Shown here piece by piece: positions 35,948 through 45,942 of a DNA stretch of 64,000 nucleotides. This stretch comes from Vibrio sinensis (GTDB taxonomy: Bacteria; Pseudomonadota; Gammaproteobacteria; Enterobacterales; Vibrionaceae). Position 1 is the stretch's first letter, and every line of letters begins with the position of its first letter. The translations under genes were made by a program, and so were the position numbers. The DNA is taken from contig NZ_QVMU01000022.1 of NCBI RefSeq assembly GCF_003605645.1, positions 18,178 through 82,177 of the forward strand, read 5' to 3'. The notes beneath the pieces are model-generated. The model was not told the DNA's origin. It worked only from the letters and a program-made list of their open reading frames with translations, and ran no database searches.

Positions 35948-37081
35948 ATGACTGATAGCCCAACTATGGCTCTCGCAAAAGACCTCATTAGCCGTCAATC
36001 GGTAACCCCTGAAGATGCGGGTTGCCAAGATGTGATGATTGAACGTCTTAAAGCACTGGGTTTTAACATTGAAATTATGGTTTTTGAAGATACAACAAAT
36101 TTTTGGGCACGCCGTGGCACGCAAGCCCCTTTGTTTGCATTTGCAGGCCATACTGATGTTGTACCAGCTGGTAATCTAAGCCACTGGGAGACGAACCCTT
36201 TTGAACCCACTATCAAAGATGGCGTTCTCTATGGCCGTGGCGCCGCTGATATGAAAGGCTCGCTCGCCAGTATGGTGGTTGCGGTAGAGCAGTTTATTGC
36301 CCAGTACCCAGATCATAATGGCTCAATTGGCTTTTTAATTACTTCTGATGAAGAGGGGCCATTTATTAACGGTACAGTACGCGTCGTTGAAGCGCTGATG
36401 GCCCGGGGTGAGCATATCGACATGTGTATTGTTGGTGAACCATCCAGTACCCATCATGTCGGTGATGTCGTCAAAAATGGTCGTCGAGGTTCAATCACTG
36501 GTGATTTAACCGTCAAAGGGATTCAAGGTCATGTGGCATACCCACATTTGGCAAAAAACCCGGTTCATCAATCTTTGCTCGCTATCCATGAACTAACGAC
36601 AACCGAGTGGGATAAAGGAAACGAATATTTCCCTCCTACTAGTTTTCAAATCCCGAACGTTCAAGCAGGAACAGGGGCATCCAATGTGATACCGGGTGAG
36701 TTTAATGTTCAATTCAACTTACGTTTTAGTACCGAATTAAATAACGACATCATCATCGAACGCATTAACGCCATCTTGGACAAACATGACTTGGATTACG
36801 ATCTCAAGTGGACATTTAATGGCGACCCGTTCTTAACCGATACCGGCGCACTATTGGATGCAGTTGTAGATGCCGTTGATGCGGTCAATCAAACCAAGCC
36901 CGCTCTACTGACCACTGGCGGAACCTCAGATGGACGCTTTATCGCTCGCATGGGAGGTCAGGTGGTTGAACTTGGTCCTGTCAATGCCACGATTCACAAG
37001 GTCAATGAGTGCGTCAGCGTTGATGACCTAGAGAAACTGACAAAAATGTACCAAAAAACATTGGAAAATTTATTCTCGTGA
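35948..37081 (+). CDS. dapE: Succinyl-diaminopimelate desuccinylase
   Basis: Zinc enzyme of lysine and peptidoglycan (meso-DAP) synthesis that hydrolyses N-succinyl-LL-2,6-diaminopimelate. 377 residues with metal-binding motifs GHTDVVPAG (His68, Asp70), GRGAADMKGS (Asp around 101) and SDEEGP (catalytic Glu pair), and C-terminal NATIHKVNE with the last metal His. AAAGGA lies upstream of the ATG. Its stop overlaps the GTG of the next gene. Confidence 0.97.
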   Translation: MTDSPTMALAKDLISRQSVTPEDAGCQDVMIERLKALGFNIEIMVFEDTTNFWARRGTQAPLFAFAGHTDVVPAGNLSHWETNPFEPTIKDGVLYGRGAADMKGSLASMVVAVEQFIAQYPDHNGSIGFLITSDEEGPFINGTVRVVEALMARGEHIDMCIVGEPSSTHHVGDVVKNGRRGSITGDLTVKGIQGHVAYPHLAKNPVHQSLLAIHELTTTEWDKGNEYFPPTSFQIPNVQAGTGASNVIPGEFNVQFNLRFSTELNNDIIIERINAILDKHDLDYDLKWTFNGDPFLTDTGALLDAVVDAVDAVNQTKPALLTTGGTSDGRFIARMGGQVVELGPVNATIHKVNECVSVDDLEKLTKMYQKTLENLFS

Positions 37082-37755
37082 ACATGACTTCCGAGCAACT
37101 GACTGGTCAAGTGACTTCCCACTTAGTGGAAGCCTTAATCGGTCAAAAGCAGTTTTTAGTCCACCAGCAAGTCGCTCAAGATTTGCTGGCGCTAAAACAT
37201 GCGGCGGATCAAGCTGGGTTTAATCTCAATATTGCCAGTGGGTTTCGCGATTTCGATCGTCAGTTGGCAATTTGGAATGGGAAAATGTCCGGTGAAAGGG
37301 CCATCTTAGACCGACATTGCCAACCTATCGATAGTGAAACGCTTAGCGATGCCGATAAAGCTTTCGCTATTTTACGTTGGTCTGCATTACCAGGGGCAAG
37401 TCGGCATCACTGGGGAACTGAGTTTGATGTGTTTGACCGAAACAGCCTACCTCTCGATACTCAGTTACAACTTGAACCTTGGGAATACCTCACCGGACAT
37501 CAAGCTCGATTTTATCAGTGGCTCACTGCCCACTTGACTCAATTTGGCTTTTTCTTCCCTTATGCGAAAGACAAAGGTGGAGTCTCACCGGAACCTTGGC
37601 ATATTAGCCATCAAAAGACGGCACAAGGGTGTATGATGCAATTATCCGTCAGTACATTACGTCAACAGTTACAAGCACAGCCCATTATCGGAAAGGAAAG
37701 CGTGTTAGATAACCTTGAGCAGTTCTACACTCAATTTATCACTAATATATCTTAG
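37078..37755 (+). CDS. M15 family (VanY-type) D-alanyl-D-alanine carboxypeptidase
   Basis: 225 residues. Zinc peptidase motifs SRHHWGTEFDVF (His and Asp ligands) and EPWHISH are both present, with IASGFRDFDRQLAIW upstream, the VanY domain pattern. Probably trims peptidoglycan stem peptides, though no signal peptide is visible, so localisation is uncertain. GTG at 37078 overlaps the dapE stop (GTGA); an ATG six bases later is an alternative. Confidence 0.88.
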   Translation: MNMTSEQLTGQVTSHLVEALIGQKQFLVHQQVAQDLLALKHAADQAGFNLNIASGFRDFDRQLAIWNGKMSGERAILDRHCQPIDSETLSDADKAFAILRWSALPGASRHHWGTEFDVFDRNSLPLDTQLQLEPWEYLTGHQARFYQWLTAHLTQFGFFFPYAKDKGGVSPEPWHISHQKTAQGCMMQLSVSTLRQQLQAQPIIGKESVLDNLEQFYTQFITNIS

Positions 37756-37766
37756 GAGCGTGTTCA

Positions 37767-38000
37767 ATGGAGTTACTCACTAACCCTTGGGTGATCATCA
37801 TCATCGTATTGAGTGTCATCATCGGTAATATTATGGCGTTGAAGTACACAGCAAAAATGAAACTTGGCCAAAGAGATAAAAATCGCTCGTCGAACATGGA
37901 TAAAGCGGACTCAGAGCACTCTGATGTGGTCGACTCAGAATCGAGCGACTCAAAAGAAGAACATTCTGACGAAATGGATAAAAAAGACCCGCAAAAATAA
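37767..38000 (+). CDS. DUF2897 family small membrane protein
   Basis: 77 residues: one N-terminal transmembrane helix (about 7-27), short basic region, then a highly acidic, Ser/Asp-rich tail. AGGAG ribosome site upstream of ATG. Function unknown. It follows the M15 gene by eleven bases. Its last codons form one arm of a terminator hairpin. Confidence 0.75.
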   Translation: MELLTNPWVIIIIVLSVIIGNIMALKYTAKMKLGQRDKNRSSNMDKADSEHSDVVDSESSDSKEEHSDEMDKKDPQK

Positions 38001-38009
38001 GCGGGTCTT
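37981..38009 (-). terminator. Convergent terminator at DUF2897/DUF2310
   Basis: AAGACCCGC / GCGGGTCTT nine-base stem with an eight-base AT loop that includes the DUF2897 stop codon. The T-run is on the minus strand, so it mainly serves the DUF2310 gene ending at 38058. Confidence 0.75.
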
Positions 38010-38057
38010 AATAGCGAAATCTGAGCTCAAGATAAACACGTCTATCTCAAATTCAGG

Positions 38058-38834
38058 TTACTTAATGTGGTCCCAAGAAATATTGGAAACAATTCGGCAT
38101 TCATCGCATTTAAAGTAGAAGATGTCGTGTAACGGCTCATCAAGTAGCCACGCTCCACCACATTTGGGACAAGGACGAGCTTTCTCTTCTGCTAGGCTTA
38201 CGCCTCCAACTCGATACTGGTAGTAATAGGTTGGGATTTTAGTAATGAATTCAATTCGACCTCTTAAATCCCAACCACGGCGAAATAGCACGCTATCAGC
38301 ATCGCAAATTTCATGCAGAGCAGCATGTTCAGCCCGACAGCCTCCAGCCATCTGAATTTCATCACACGCTTGCCATTCAGTTTGCCATTTAACCACACCT
38401 TTGTGATCGCCATTCAAAGTCGGAGGGTTACGATATAGCGGAATTGGCAATAGCGACTCACCACTACGCAGCGGTGAACAAGTATGCACATACGTGGTGT
38501 ACAGCACTTGCCAACTTGGTGTCTCTTCTTCCGCCGCTTCTTCCGAATTAAGATCGCGTCCTAGCAAGCGCATTTTAGGCGCAAGCAATGCCGCATCAGA
38601 AAGGCGATTCATACAGACTTTAACGAAATCAGAATGGTACTTGGGGTGCAAGCTGTTTTGTTCAGGACATACCACTCGCACATAAAACTCACCATCTCCC
38701 ATGACAATAGGAAACTCTCGACCGAGAACTTGACCGTTATAACGTAGCGCATCCATTAAGCCATTAATGGCTTTATCGACCGCAGAAACCGTCGTGTTGT
38801 CGAAACACTCAAATTGCATCTCTACAACGTACAT
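38058..38834 (-). CDS. DUF2310 family zinc-ribbon protein
   Basis: 258 residues. C-terminal zinc ribbon (about 218-250) CPKCGGAWLL ... FKCDECRIV with four cysteines. N-terminal part aligns with nothing I know beyond DUF2310. Probably nucleic-acid or protein binding; function unknown. One base downstream of syd, so likely co-transcribed. Confidence 0.8.
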   Translation of the reverse strand: MYVVEMQFECFDNTTVSAVDKAINGLMDALRYNGQVLGREFPIVMGDGEFYVRVVCPEQNSLHPKYHSDFVKVCMNRLSDAALLAPKMRLLGRDLNSEEAAEEETPSWQVLYTTYVHTCSPLRSGESLLPIPLYRNPPTLNGDHKGVVKWQTEWQACDEIQMAGGCRAEHAALHEICDADSVLFRRGWDLRGRIEFITKIPTYYYQYRVGGVSLAEEKARPCPKCGGAWLLDEPLHDIFYFKCDECRIVSNISWDHIK

Positions 38835-39380
38835 CTAAACCACCGGCGTCAGGTTATTCAAAAATTCAGCGAGATTGACCGCCAACACATCACGTTTGCT
38901 TGTGCCTAAACGTTCCAATACTACTTGGCCGGTAAGGTTACAAATCGAAATTACATCCAACTCTGCATCTGTCGCAGCAATAAAAATCGTTGGTTTCAAT
39001 TTCAAGCGGCGCTGAGTCACAAGGTGTCCAAGAATGTTTTCTTGCAGACGCACGAAATCTTCATCATTCCACACTTGAAGTAACGTCAGTTCGTTGCCCT
39101 GCCACAGCGCATTCATATCAGCGCTATATTGAGTACCGAAAAAGATGGCAACATCTTCGTGCAACGCAAGCTCGATACCATTTTCAACATTAGAGAAATC
39201 TGCTTGCTGATCGCGTACACAAGCAAGCCACTCCACACCATCTTCTCGTTTTTGCTCAACACATGGGGAAACAAGGTCCGCCAATTCTTCATTAAAAGGA
39301 AGCGTGCCGTGTTCAGCTTGGTGCGCTAAGCGATACTTTTCGCTAAACGAGAGCAATGCTTGTTTGGCGTTATCAACCAT
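38835..39380 (-). CDS. syd: SecY-interacting protein Syd
   Basis: Cytosolic protein that binds SecY and checks translocon assembly. 181 residues from the ATG at 39380, placed six bases after GGAG. Contains the Syd pattern CVEQKREDGVEWLACVRDQQADFSNVENGIEL and FFGTQYSADMNALW. Divergent from queF, as in E. coli. Confidence 0.93.
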   Translation of the reverse strand: MVDNAKQALLSFSEKYRLAHQAEHGTLPFNEELADLVSPCVEQKREDGVEWLACVRDQQADFSNVENGIELALHEDVAIFFGTQYSADMNALWQGNELTLLQVWNDEDFVRLQENILGHLVTQRRLKLKPTIFIAATDAELDVISICNLTGQVVLERLGTSKRDVLAVNLAEFLNNLTPVV

Positions 39381-39479
39381 TAGATTCTCCATTCGGGTCT
39401 ATCGAACGTTCGCTTTTAATGACAGTTCGATCTGGATTGCGTAAAATTCACGGTATTCTAATCCAAATCGACACAAAGT

Positions 39480-40325
39480 ATGAGCAAATATTCCGAGGCT
39501 AAAGAGTTAGCGGGCCTAACCCTTGGTAAAAAGACTGAATACACTAACCAATATGACCCGTCACTTTTACAACCTGTCCCACGCAGCTTAAATCGCAATG
39601 ATCTTCATCTTGGTGATACATTGCCATTTAAAGGTAGCGATCTTTGGACTCTGTACGAACTGTCGTGGCTAAATGCGAAAGGACTACCACAAGTTGCCGT
39701 CGGTGAAGTTACGATCCCAGCGACAAGCGCGAACTTAATCGAATCAAAATCCTTTAAGTTATATTTGAACAGCTTTAACCAAACTCGCTTTAGCGATTGG
39801 GAAAAAGTCGAAGCGACTTTAGTTCAAGATTTATCAGCCTGTGCAGGTGAAACGGTTTCAGTCACCGTTCGCCCAGTTCAGGATTACACTGATTCACTCA
39901 TTGTGACAATGCACGGTGATTGTATTGACGATCAAGACATTGAAATTACACACTACGACTTTGATGATACTCTGCTAGAAGAGGCTACCGAACAAGATGA
40001 GGTCGAAGAGTGCTTACACAGTCACCTATTGAAATCAAACTGCCTAATCACCAATCAGCCAGATTGGGGCAGCGTTGAAATCCAATACCAAGGTAAGAAA
40101 ATCAATCGTGAAGCACTATTACGCTACATTGTTTCTTTCCGAGAACACAATGAGTTCCACGAGCAATGTGTTGAACGCATATTCACCGATATCATGCGTT
40201 ATTGTCAGCCAACGAAGTTAACGGTTTATGCCCGTTACACCCGCCGTGGTGGCTTAGACATTAACCCATATCGTTCAACCGAACAGGTAGAACCAAGTCA
40301 TAACCAACGAATGGCTCGTCAGTAA
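39480..40325 (+). CDS. queF: NADPH-dependent 7-cyano-7-deazaguanine reductase QueF
   Basis: Reduces preQ0 to preQ1 in queuosine synthesis for tRNA. 281 residues, the two-domain (YqcD) type. Catalytic Cys188 and Asp195 in KSNCLITNQPDWGSVEI, ESKSFKLYLNSFNQTRF for NADPH/substrate binding and the C-terminal RYTRRGGLDINPYRS. All key residues intact. Confidence 0.97.
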   Translation: MSKYSEAKELAGLTLGKKTEYTNQYDPSLLQPVPRSLNRNDLHLGDTLPFKGSDLWTLYELSWLNAKGLPQVAVGEVTIPATSANLIESKSFKLYLNSFNQTRFSDWEKVEATLVQDLSACAGETVSVTVRPVQDYTDSLIVTMHGDCIDDQDIEITHYDFDDTLLEEATEQDEVEECLHSHLLKSNCLITNQPDWGSVEIQYQGKKINREALLRYIVSFREHNEFHEQCVERIFTDIMRYCQPTKLTVYARYTRRGGLDINPYRSTEQVEPSHNQRMARQ

Positions 40326-40339
40326 GGATAAAAACAATA

Positions 40340-42610
40340 ATGCACAACTTGCGCTGGGTACGTCTGCTTTACTTGCTTATCATCTGTTTTTCAACAGCAC
40401 CTCTCGCTTCAACGGTGTATTCATCGCCAACACTCAATGAAGCGAGCAGCTTAGTGGATATTGTCCCTAAGAAATCGAAACAGTTAGCCAGCAACTTTCT
40501 GACCCAGCGCAAACTCTCAGATCAAACAGAGAAAAGCCCTTCATCGATTTCTCGCGATGAAACCGACAGTCGTATCCGAACGCCAGGTGGAACTATTGAT
40601 GCGCTCAAAATTCTTGCCGATGCTGAGTACAACCTAGGGAATCCTCACCTTGCTCTCAAGTATCTTGCCGAAGCCAAGCAAATCACGGAAACTTATCACC
40701 TCCCATATCTAAATTTAGATGTGCAATTGCATGAAATCCGTATGCAGTGGTTACAAAGTGAAAATGCGATGGCTGCCCGAGAACGCTTAGCTCAGGTTGA
40801 AGAAGCATTTACTGACATCAAAAATCCAGAACAGTTAGCCTTAGGATTGAAGTACCAAATCAATATGCTTAAAGCGGAGATTGCCTCAAAAGAGGGGAAT
40901 TTTGAGCAAGCTAATCGTCTTTTTTCCGCGCAAAAATCCTATGTAGAGCAACTAAAGTCTTCATCCACGCTCATGGAATACCACCTGACCGTTGGCCGTC
41001 ATCTGCTACATCATAAGAAATACAATAAAGCGCTATCGGAGTTTTTAAGCACCTACTGGAAAGCGGTCGAGGAAAATGCAGGACCAACCCTGGCTAAAGT
41101 GAATCGCTTATTAGGTGAGTTATTTTATGACCGTCGTGTTTATGACAAAGCTAATGATTATTTTTCACAAGCTGCTGATTTTTATGATAACTATGACGAC
41201 TCACCAATGCTGCCTCCAATTTTGAAGCGTATGGGAGACATCAACTATCATCAAGGTAAATATAATCTAGCGTTAGTGCATTATTTCAACGCTCTTGATC
41301 ACGAAAAAATACAAAACAATATTGAAAATATTATTGATCTGCGTATTGCGCTCGCTGCTACCTATTTAAAACTGGTCAATTATCCACTGGCTGAACAATA
41401 TTTAGACCGAGCTAATGATCTTTTAGAATTTATCGATATACCAAAACTCAAAGCATATGCACTGCTGCTAGAATCTGGATTAGCTGTGCATAAAAAAGAG
41501 GCCGACCGCGTCATCCTTAATGCCCAGCAAGCATTAGAAATTGCGAATAAGATCAACGATATTTCTATTCAAAAAAGTGCCTTTCAATTAATGCACCATG
41601 GTTATGAACTTAACCAACAATACGATTTAGCACTAAAGTTTCTTAAACAATACACGGCACTTTCTAATATTGAACAGCAACAGCTTGATATTATTAGTGA
41701 AGATGCGTTTCGTCAGCAAAAAGAATTCGTTGAACAAACCCTCCATCTTGCAGGTCAAAAAGCCCAATTGGAGAATGCCAACAACGAATATCATAAGTTT
41801 CAAAAAATCGCTTTTGGTCTGTTTGTTTTTAGTTCGCTATTGTTCCTCATCTTGCTACGCCGTGGACATATTCTTCGTATTCAAAAAACTCAGCTTACTG
41901 AGCTCAATGAAGATCTATTTACGCATTCACGCTCAGGGCTTCGTAACTTAAGAATGCTCATTGCACGTTTACCCGCGTCCTTAGAAGCCACTAGTGATCA
42001 GTTTGAAAAATGGCACGTCGGTGAACTGATCCACGAACCATTGAATGACCGATTACGTTTTGTGATGATCGATGTGCCATTTCTACGTAACATGTACCTC
42101 CAACACGGTTATAAAGAGGGATTAAAGCTGGAAAAAGCATTTGGCGATTACTTAAAGCAAAAAGTCGAATCACCAGCACGTATCTATCATTTTTCTGATG
42201 CTAATTTACTCTATATCGAACCATCCAACGAAAATAATGACAATCCTGAAGTACTGTTTAATAAAATTCAGCAATGGATTTTAGATTTCCGCCCTCGTCG
42301 TACTCTCAACCGAATTGTTCGTATTGGTATGGCTGATTACCCGTTTTTACCACGAGCTTACACTGCAATTAATGATAAAGAACTACTCGATATATTATTA
42401 ATGTCTACAGGAACAGCGCGAACCTTAAGCATGAAAGAACAGTCAAGCCAATGGGTATATTTGAAAGCAATAGAGAATGCACCAGCGGCTAGTCTTGCGA
42501 CTGGGGATATCCGAAACGCTTGTAAACACTCAATAAACCAAGGGTTAATAAAAGTACATTCTTCATATAATAATGAGGAGAATATCAAAAAATTATTAAA
42601 AGATGAGTAA
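40340..42610 (+). CDS. TPR-containing membrane protein with degenerate GGDEF-like domain
   Basis: 756 residues. N-terminal signal peptide (about 1-25), a large periplasmic region with several tetratricopeptide-like repeats (for example LAKVNRLLGELFYDRRVYDKANDYFSQAA and LPPILKRMGDINYHQGKYNLALVHYF), a transmembrane helix (about 494-512), then a cytoplasmic domain with GGDEF-like spacing in which the active motif is replaced (HFSDANLLYI). It should not be a cyclase; it could be a receptor or regulator. It is followed after 113 bases by a diguanylate cyclase-like gene. Confidence 0.78.
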   Translation: MHNLRWVRLLYLLIICFSTAPLASTVYSSPTLNEASSLVDIVPKKSKQLASNFLTQRKLSDQTEKSPSSISRDETDSRIRTPGGTIDALKILADAEYNLGNPHLALKYLAEAKQITETYHLPYLNLDVQLHEIRMQWLQSENAMAARERLAQVEEAFTDIKNPEQLALGLKYQINMLKAEIASKEGNFEQANRLFSAQKSYVEQLKSSSTLMEYHLTVGRHLLHHKKYNKALSEFLSTYWKAVEENAGPTLAKVNRLLGELFYDRRVYDKANDYFSQAADFYDNYDDSPMLPPILKRMGDINYHQGKYNLALVHYFNALDHEKIQNNIENIIDLRIALAATYLKLVNYPLAEQYLDRANDLLEFIDIPKLKAYALLLESGLAVHKKEADRVILNAQQALEIANKINDISIQKSAFQLMHHGYELNQQYDLALKFLKQYTALSNIEQQQLDIISEDAFRQQKEFVEQTLHLAGQKAQLENANNEYHKFQKIAFGLFVFSSLLFLILLRRGHILRIQKTQLTELNEDLFTHSRSGLRNLRMLIARLPASLEATSDQFEKWHVGELIHEPLNDRLRFVMIDVPFLRNMYLQHGYKEGLKLEKAFGDYLKQKVESPARIYHFSDANLLYIEPSNENNDNPEVLFNKIQQWILDFRPRRTLNRIVRIGMADYPFLPRAYTAINDKELLDILLMSTGTARTLSMKEQSSQWVYLKAIENAPAASLATGDIRNACKHSINQGLIKVHSSYNNEENIKKLLKDE

Positions 42611-42723
42611 AAGCGCATCATTCCACAGTAGAAGACCGTGACGTTCGGAATTAATTTGTTATTATCAATAGATTACTAAATTAAGATCGTCACCGATCGA
42701 ATAATACGAAAGTTTATTACTAC

Positions 42724-44289
42724 ATGGGCGTGCTCGAACAAGATATCCAGTCACAGTTACATAACCTAAAATCTCAATTGGAAAAAGTTCGTTTGACACA
42801 CAGAGATACCTCGTTCAAATTTAAACGTGAACAGAAGGTATTAAAACGCATCATTACCTCGTTAAGCGATGCCTGTGTTAGGGATGATCCGAGGTTGAGA
42901 GCCAGCTTGGCTGAAATTTGCCAAGCATTGGAACAAAACAAAGACATAAGCTCGCTTATTCCAAAATTTGCGGTGCTAGAGCGTCTTTCAAAGCAACAGA
43001 TGCTGGCTATGAAAAAAGACAAGGATCACCTAGATACCCAAATAAAAAACAGTGGTGAAATGTTACTGAGAGTGGTTGGATTACCAGCTAAGATCAAACG
43101 TGACTTACGCGATCTACTGAGTTTTTCGGGTACAAAAAATATGCCTCAAGCTGGCCAAACATTGCAGCTATTGAGCATTTATGAACGCGCAGTAAAAATA
43201 TTAACCTCCAACCCAAGTTCTTACGAAAACGATATTACATCTAATGCTGATAAAGAACTGATTCTACGACTCAACCACGAATTACAGCTTCTTATTACTG
43301 AACTCGACTTTGATGGTGAATCTGGTGAGTTACTGATCGATATTAGAGCGAAGCTTCTTATTGGTGTGAGCACCCAAGCATTACTCGAACTCACGCTACA
43401 AATTCTAAAATTGGTCATTCAAGGTACACACTTTGAACGAAAAACATCGCAACAATTTCTAGAACAGATTAACTCGTCTCTGGCTTCGACTTTAAAAAGC
43501 AATGCACAAATTGTTGATCAGAGCCAAAGCTACTTCGAGCAACGTAAAGAGTATAATGGCGAGCTCTCTGAACTGATTAACGAGTCACAAACCGCTGTCA
43601 ATAATGCCGAAGAAATTGAGCAGTTACGTAATAGTGTAAATCCATTGTTGGATCAAATCGCCTCACTTTCTGAACGTTTGAACCATGCTGAACAACGTGA
43701 AGAAACCCTTATCGAACGAATGGTGCATAGCAATAATCAGTTAGAAGCGATGTATGAAACAACACAAGATTATCGCCGTCGTTTAGAAGACCAAGCGCAA
43801 CGTATGCTGCAAGATCCATTGACTAAGTTGTATAACCGAACCGCTTTTGCTGAACGTCTTGAGTTGGAATATCGACGCTGGATCCGCTCTCAACATAATT
43901 TTAGAATTGTGCTACTTGATATTGATTCTTTCAAAGCAATTAATGATAGCTTTGGCTATACCGCTGGTGATAAAGCCTTAAAAATCATCGCTCGTACGAT
44001 AGAACATGAAGTGAGTAAAACGGATACGGTAGCACGTTTCTCTGGTGAAGAATTTATTCTATTACTACCAGAGCGTAGCGATTCAGACTGCTTTGAACTG
44101 GTCGCTAACATTCAAAAGCAAGTATCCAAATTACCATTCAAGTTCCGCGATCAGAATCTAATGATTACCCTTTCTGGCTCAGGTTTGCGCTTTAAAGATT
44201 CTGATACACCAGAAGAAGTGCTCGATCGATTAAATATCATGCTTAAAGAAGCTAAAGCATTAGGTGCTAATCAGCTCATCTGGAAATAA
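42724..44289 (+). CDS. Coiled-coil protein with SGEEF-type diguanylate cyclase domain
   Basis: 521 residues, cytoplasmic. Long helical/coiled-coil N-terminal region (about 1-350), then a GGDEF domain (355-521): DPLTKLYNRTAFAERL, LLDIDSFKAINDSFGYTAGDKAL and ARFSGEEFILLLPE. The active loop is SGEEF instead of GG(D/E)EF; such variants are active in some proteins. The RxxD inhibitory site is not conserved (SKTD at that place). Likely makes c-di-GMP; input is unknown. Confidence 0.83.
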   Translation: MGVLEQDIQSQLHNLKSQLEKVRLTHRDTSFKFKREQKVLKRIITSLSDACVRDDPRLRASLAEICQALEQNKDISSLIPKFAVLERLSKQQMLAMKKDKDHLDTQIKNSGEMLLRVVGLPAKIKRDLRDLLSFSGTKNMPQAGQTLQLLSIYERAVKILTSNPSSYENDITSNADKELILRLNHELQLLITELDFDGESGELLIDIRAKLLIGVSTQALLELTLQILKLVIQGTHFERKTSQQFLEQINSSLASTLKSNAQIVDQSQSYFEQRKEYNGELSELINESQTAVNNAEEIEQLRNSVNPLLDQIASLSERLNHAEQREETLIERMVHSNNQLEAMYETTQDYRRRLEDQAQRMLQDPLTKLYNRTAFAERLELEYRRWIRSQHNFRIVLLDIDSFKAINDSFGYTAGDKALKIIARTIEHEVSKTDTVARFSGEEFILLLPERSDSDCFELVANIQKQVSKLPFKFRDQNLMITLSGSGLRFKDSDTPEEVLDRLNIMLKEAKALGANQLIWK

Positions 44290-44464
44290 CGCCTCAAGTA
44301 AAGTTCGTGATTGATGTAGATATATCAATTAGTTAGCCTTTTACATTCACTAAAAAATGCTAAGCTAGAAGATACTACTCTCGTTACTCAGACACATAGA
44401 ATCATAACGAGAACATGTCCTGAGTAACGTCATCGCCGACGAACTTTTCGTCAAGGAGGCCAAG

Positions 44465-45826
44465 ATGATCACACATATTAGCCCTGCCGGTAGCATGGAT
44501 TTGCTTTCTCAACTTGAAGTTGAGCGCCTTAAAAAGACGGCGTCTAGTGATCTCTACCAGTTATACCGTAATTGTACTCTCGCTGTATTGAATTCAGGCA
44601 GCCATACCGATAACTCCAAAGAACTGCTCGACAAGCATAAATCTTTTGATGTAAACGTGGTGCGCCGTGAACGTGGTATTAAGCTTGAACTGAGTAATCC
44701 ACCAGAACATGCATTCGTTGATGGCCAAATCATCAAAGGCATTCAAGAACACCTTTTCTCGGTGTTGCGAGATATTGTCTACGTCAATATGCACCTCGCC
44801 GACAATCAACGCCTTAACCTTACCAATGCCACCCACATTACCAATTTAGTTTTTGGTATTTTACGTAATGCCGGAGCCCTCACTCCGGGAATAGAACCTA
44901 ACCTCGTTGTCTGTTGGGGTGGCCATTCCATTAATGCAACCGAATATCAATACACTCGCGAAGTGGGTAACGAGCTTGGGTTGCGTGAAATGAATATTTG
45001 CACGGGGTGTGGCCCCGGCGCAATGGAAGGACCAATGAAAGGCGCGGCTATTGGACATGCTAAGCAGCGTTATGAAGATGCCCGTTACCTTGGTTTAACT
45101 GAACCCTCAATTATTGCCGCTGAGCCGCCAAACCCAATCGTTAACGAACTGGTCATTATGCCGGATATCGAAAAACGTCTTGAAGCGTTTGTGCGTATGG
45201 CGCATGGCATCATTATCTTCCCTGGAGGCCCAGGCACCGCAGAGGAACTGCTCTATATTTTGGGCATTATGATGCACCCAGAGAATGCCACTCAACCGAT
45301 GCCGATCGTTCTAACAGGACAGAAAGAAAACGAAGCCTATTTCCGTTCTATCGATCAGTTTATTGGCGACACGTTAGGTGTTGAGGCGCAAAAACATTAT
45401 CAGATAGTGATTGATGATCCGGCCAAAGTGGCACAAATCATGAAACAAGGGTTAGAGAGTGTTCGCCAGCACCGTAAAGACAATGGTGACGCATACAGCT
45501 TCAACTGGTCACTTAAAATAGAACCAGAGTTTCAATTACCATTTGAGCCCACTCACGAAAACATGGCTAGTTTAGATCTTCATCTAAATCAACGCCCAGA
45601 AAACTTGGCAGCAACACTACGCCAGGCATTTTCAGGCATCGTTGCTGGTAATGTCAAAGCAGAGGGAATTCGAGAAATTGAACGTAAAGGACCATTCTTA
45701 TTAGATGGCGATGCCGATTTAATGAAAAAAATGGACCGATTGCTGAAAGACTTTGTTGCACAAGACCGCATGAAATTACCAGGCGGCTCTGCGTATGAGC
45801 CTTGTTACAAGATCATGAGCAATTAA
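44465..45826 (+). CDS. ppnN: Pyrimidine/purine nucleotide 5'-monophosphate nucleosidase PpnN
   Basis: Cleaves nucleoside monophosphates to base and ribose-5-phosphate; in E. coli (YgdH) it is activated by (p)ppGpp. 453 residues, LOG-family domain with PGGPGTAEE at 253-261 and GCGPGAMEGPMKGAA near 181-195, plus the additional N- and C-terminal regions of the long PpnN type. AAGGAGG upstream of ATG. Ends at a hairpin that abuts xni. Confidence 0.95.
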   Translation: MITHISPAGSMDLLSQLEVERLKKTASSDLYQLYRNCTLAVLNSGSHTDNSKELLDKHKSFDVNVVRRERGIKLELSNPPEHAFVDGQIIKGIQEHLFSVLRDIVYVNMHLADNQRLNLTNATHITNLVFGILRNAGALTPGIEPNLVVCWGGHSINATEYQYTREVGNELGLREMNICTGCGPGAMEGPMKGAAIGHAKQRYEDARYLGLTEPSIIAAEPPNPIVNELVIMPDIEKRLEAFVRMAHGIIIFPGGPGTAEELLYILGIMMHPENATQPMPIVLTGQKENEAYFRSIDQFIGDTLGVEAQKHYQIVIDDPAKVAQIMKQGLESVRQHRKDNGDAYSFNWSLKIEPEFQLPFEPTHENMASLDLHLNQRPENLAATLRQAFSGIVAGNVKAEGIREIERKGPFLLDGDADLMKKMDRLLKDFVAQDRMKLPGGSAYEPCYKIMSN

Positions 45827-45907
45827 TTCCGCATCAATCGCTCAACGGTTTGACACCATCATGAGTTGAACGTTGGATTACGGTAGCAATATCAAACTGA
45901 TGCATTA

Positions 45908-45940
45908 CAATAAGGGCAATTAGCCCTTATTGTTTTGTTT
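45908..45940 (+). terminator. Terminator between ppnN and xni
   Basis: CAATAAGGGC / GCCCTTATTG perfect ten-base stem with an AATTA loop, followed by TTTTGTTT. It ends two bases before the xni ATG. Confidence 0.85.
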
Positions 45941-45942
45941 CT

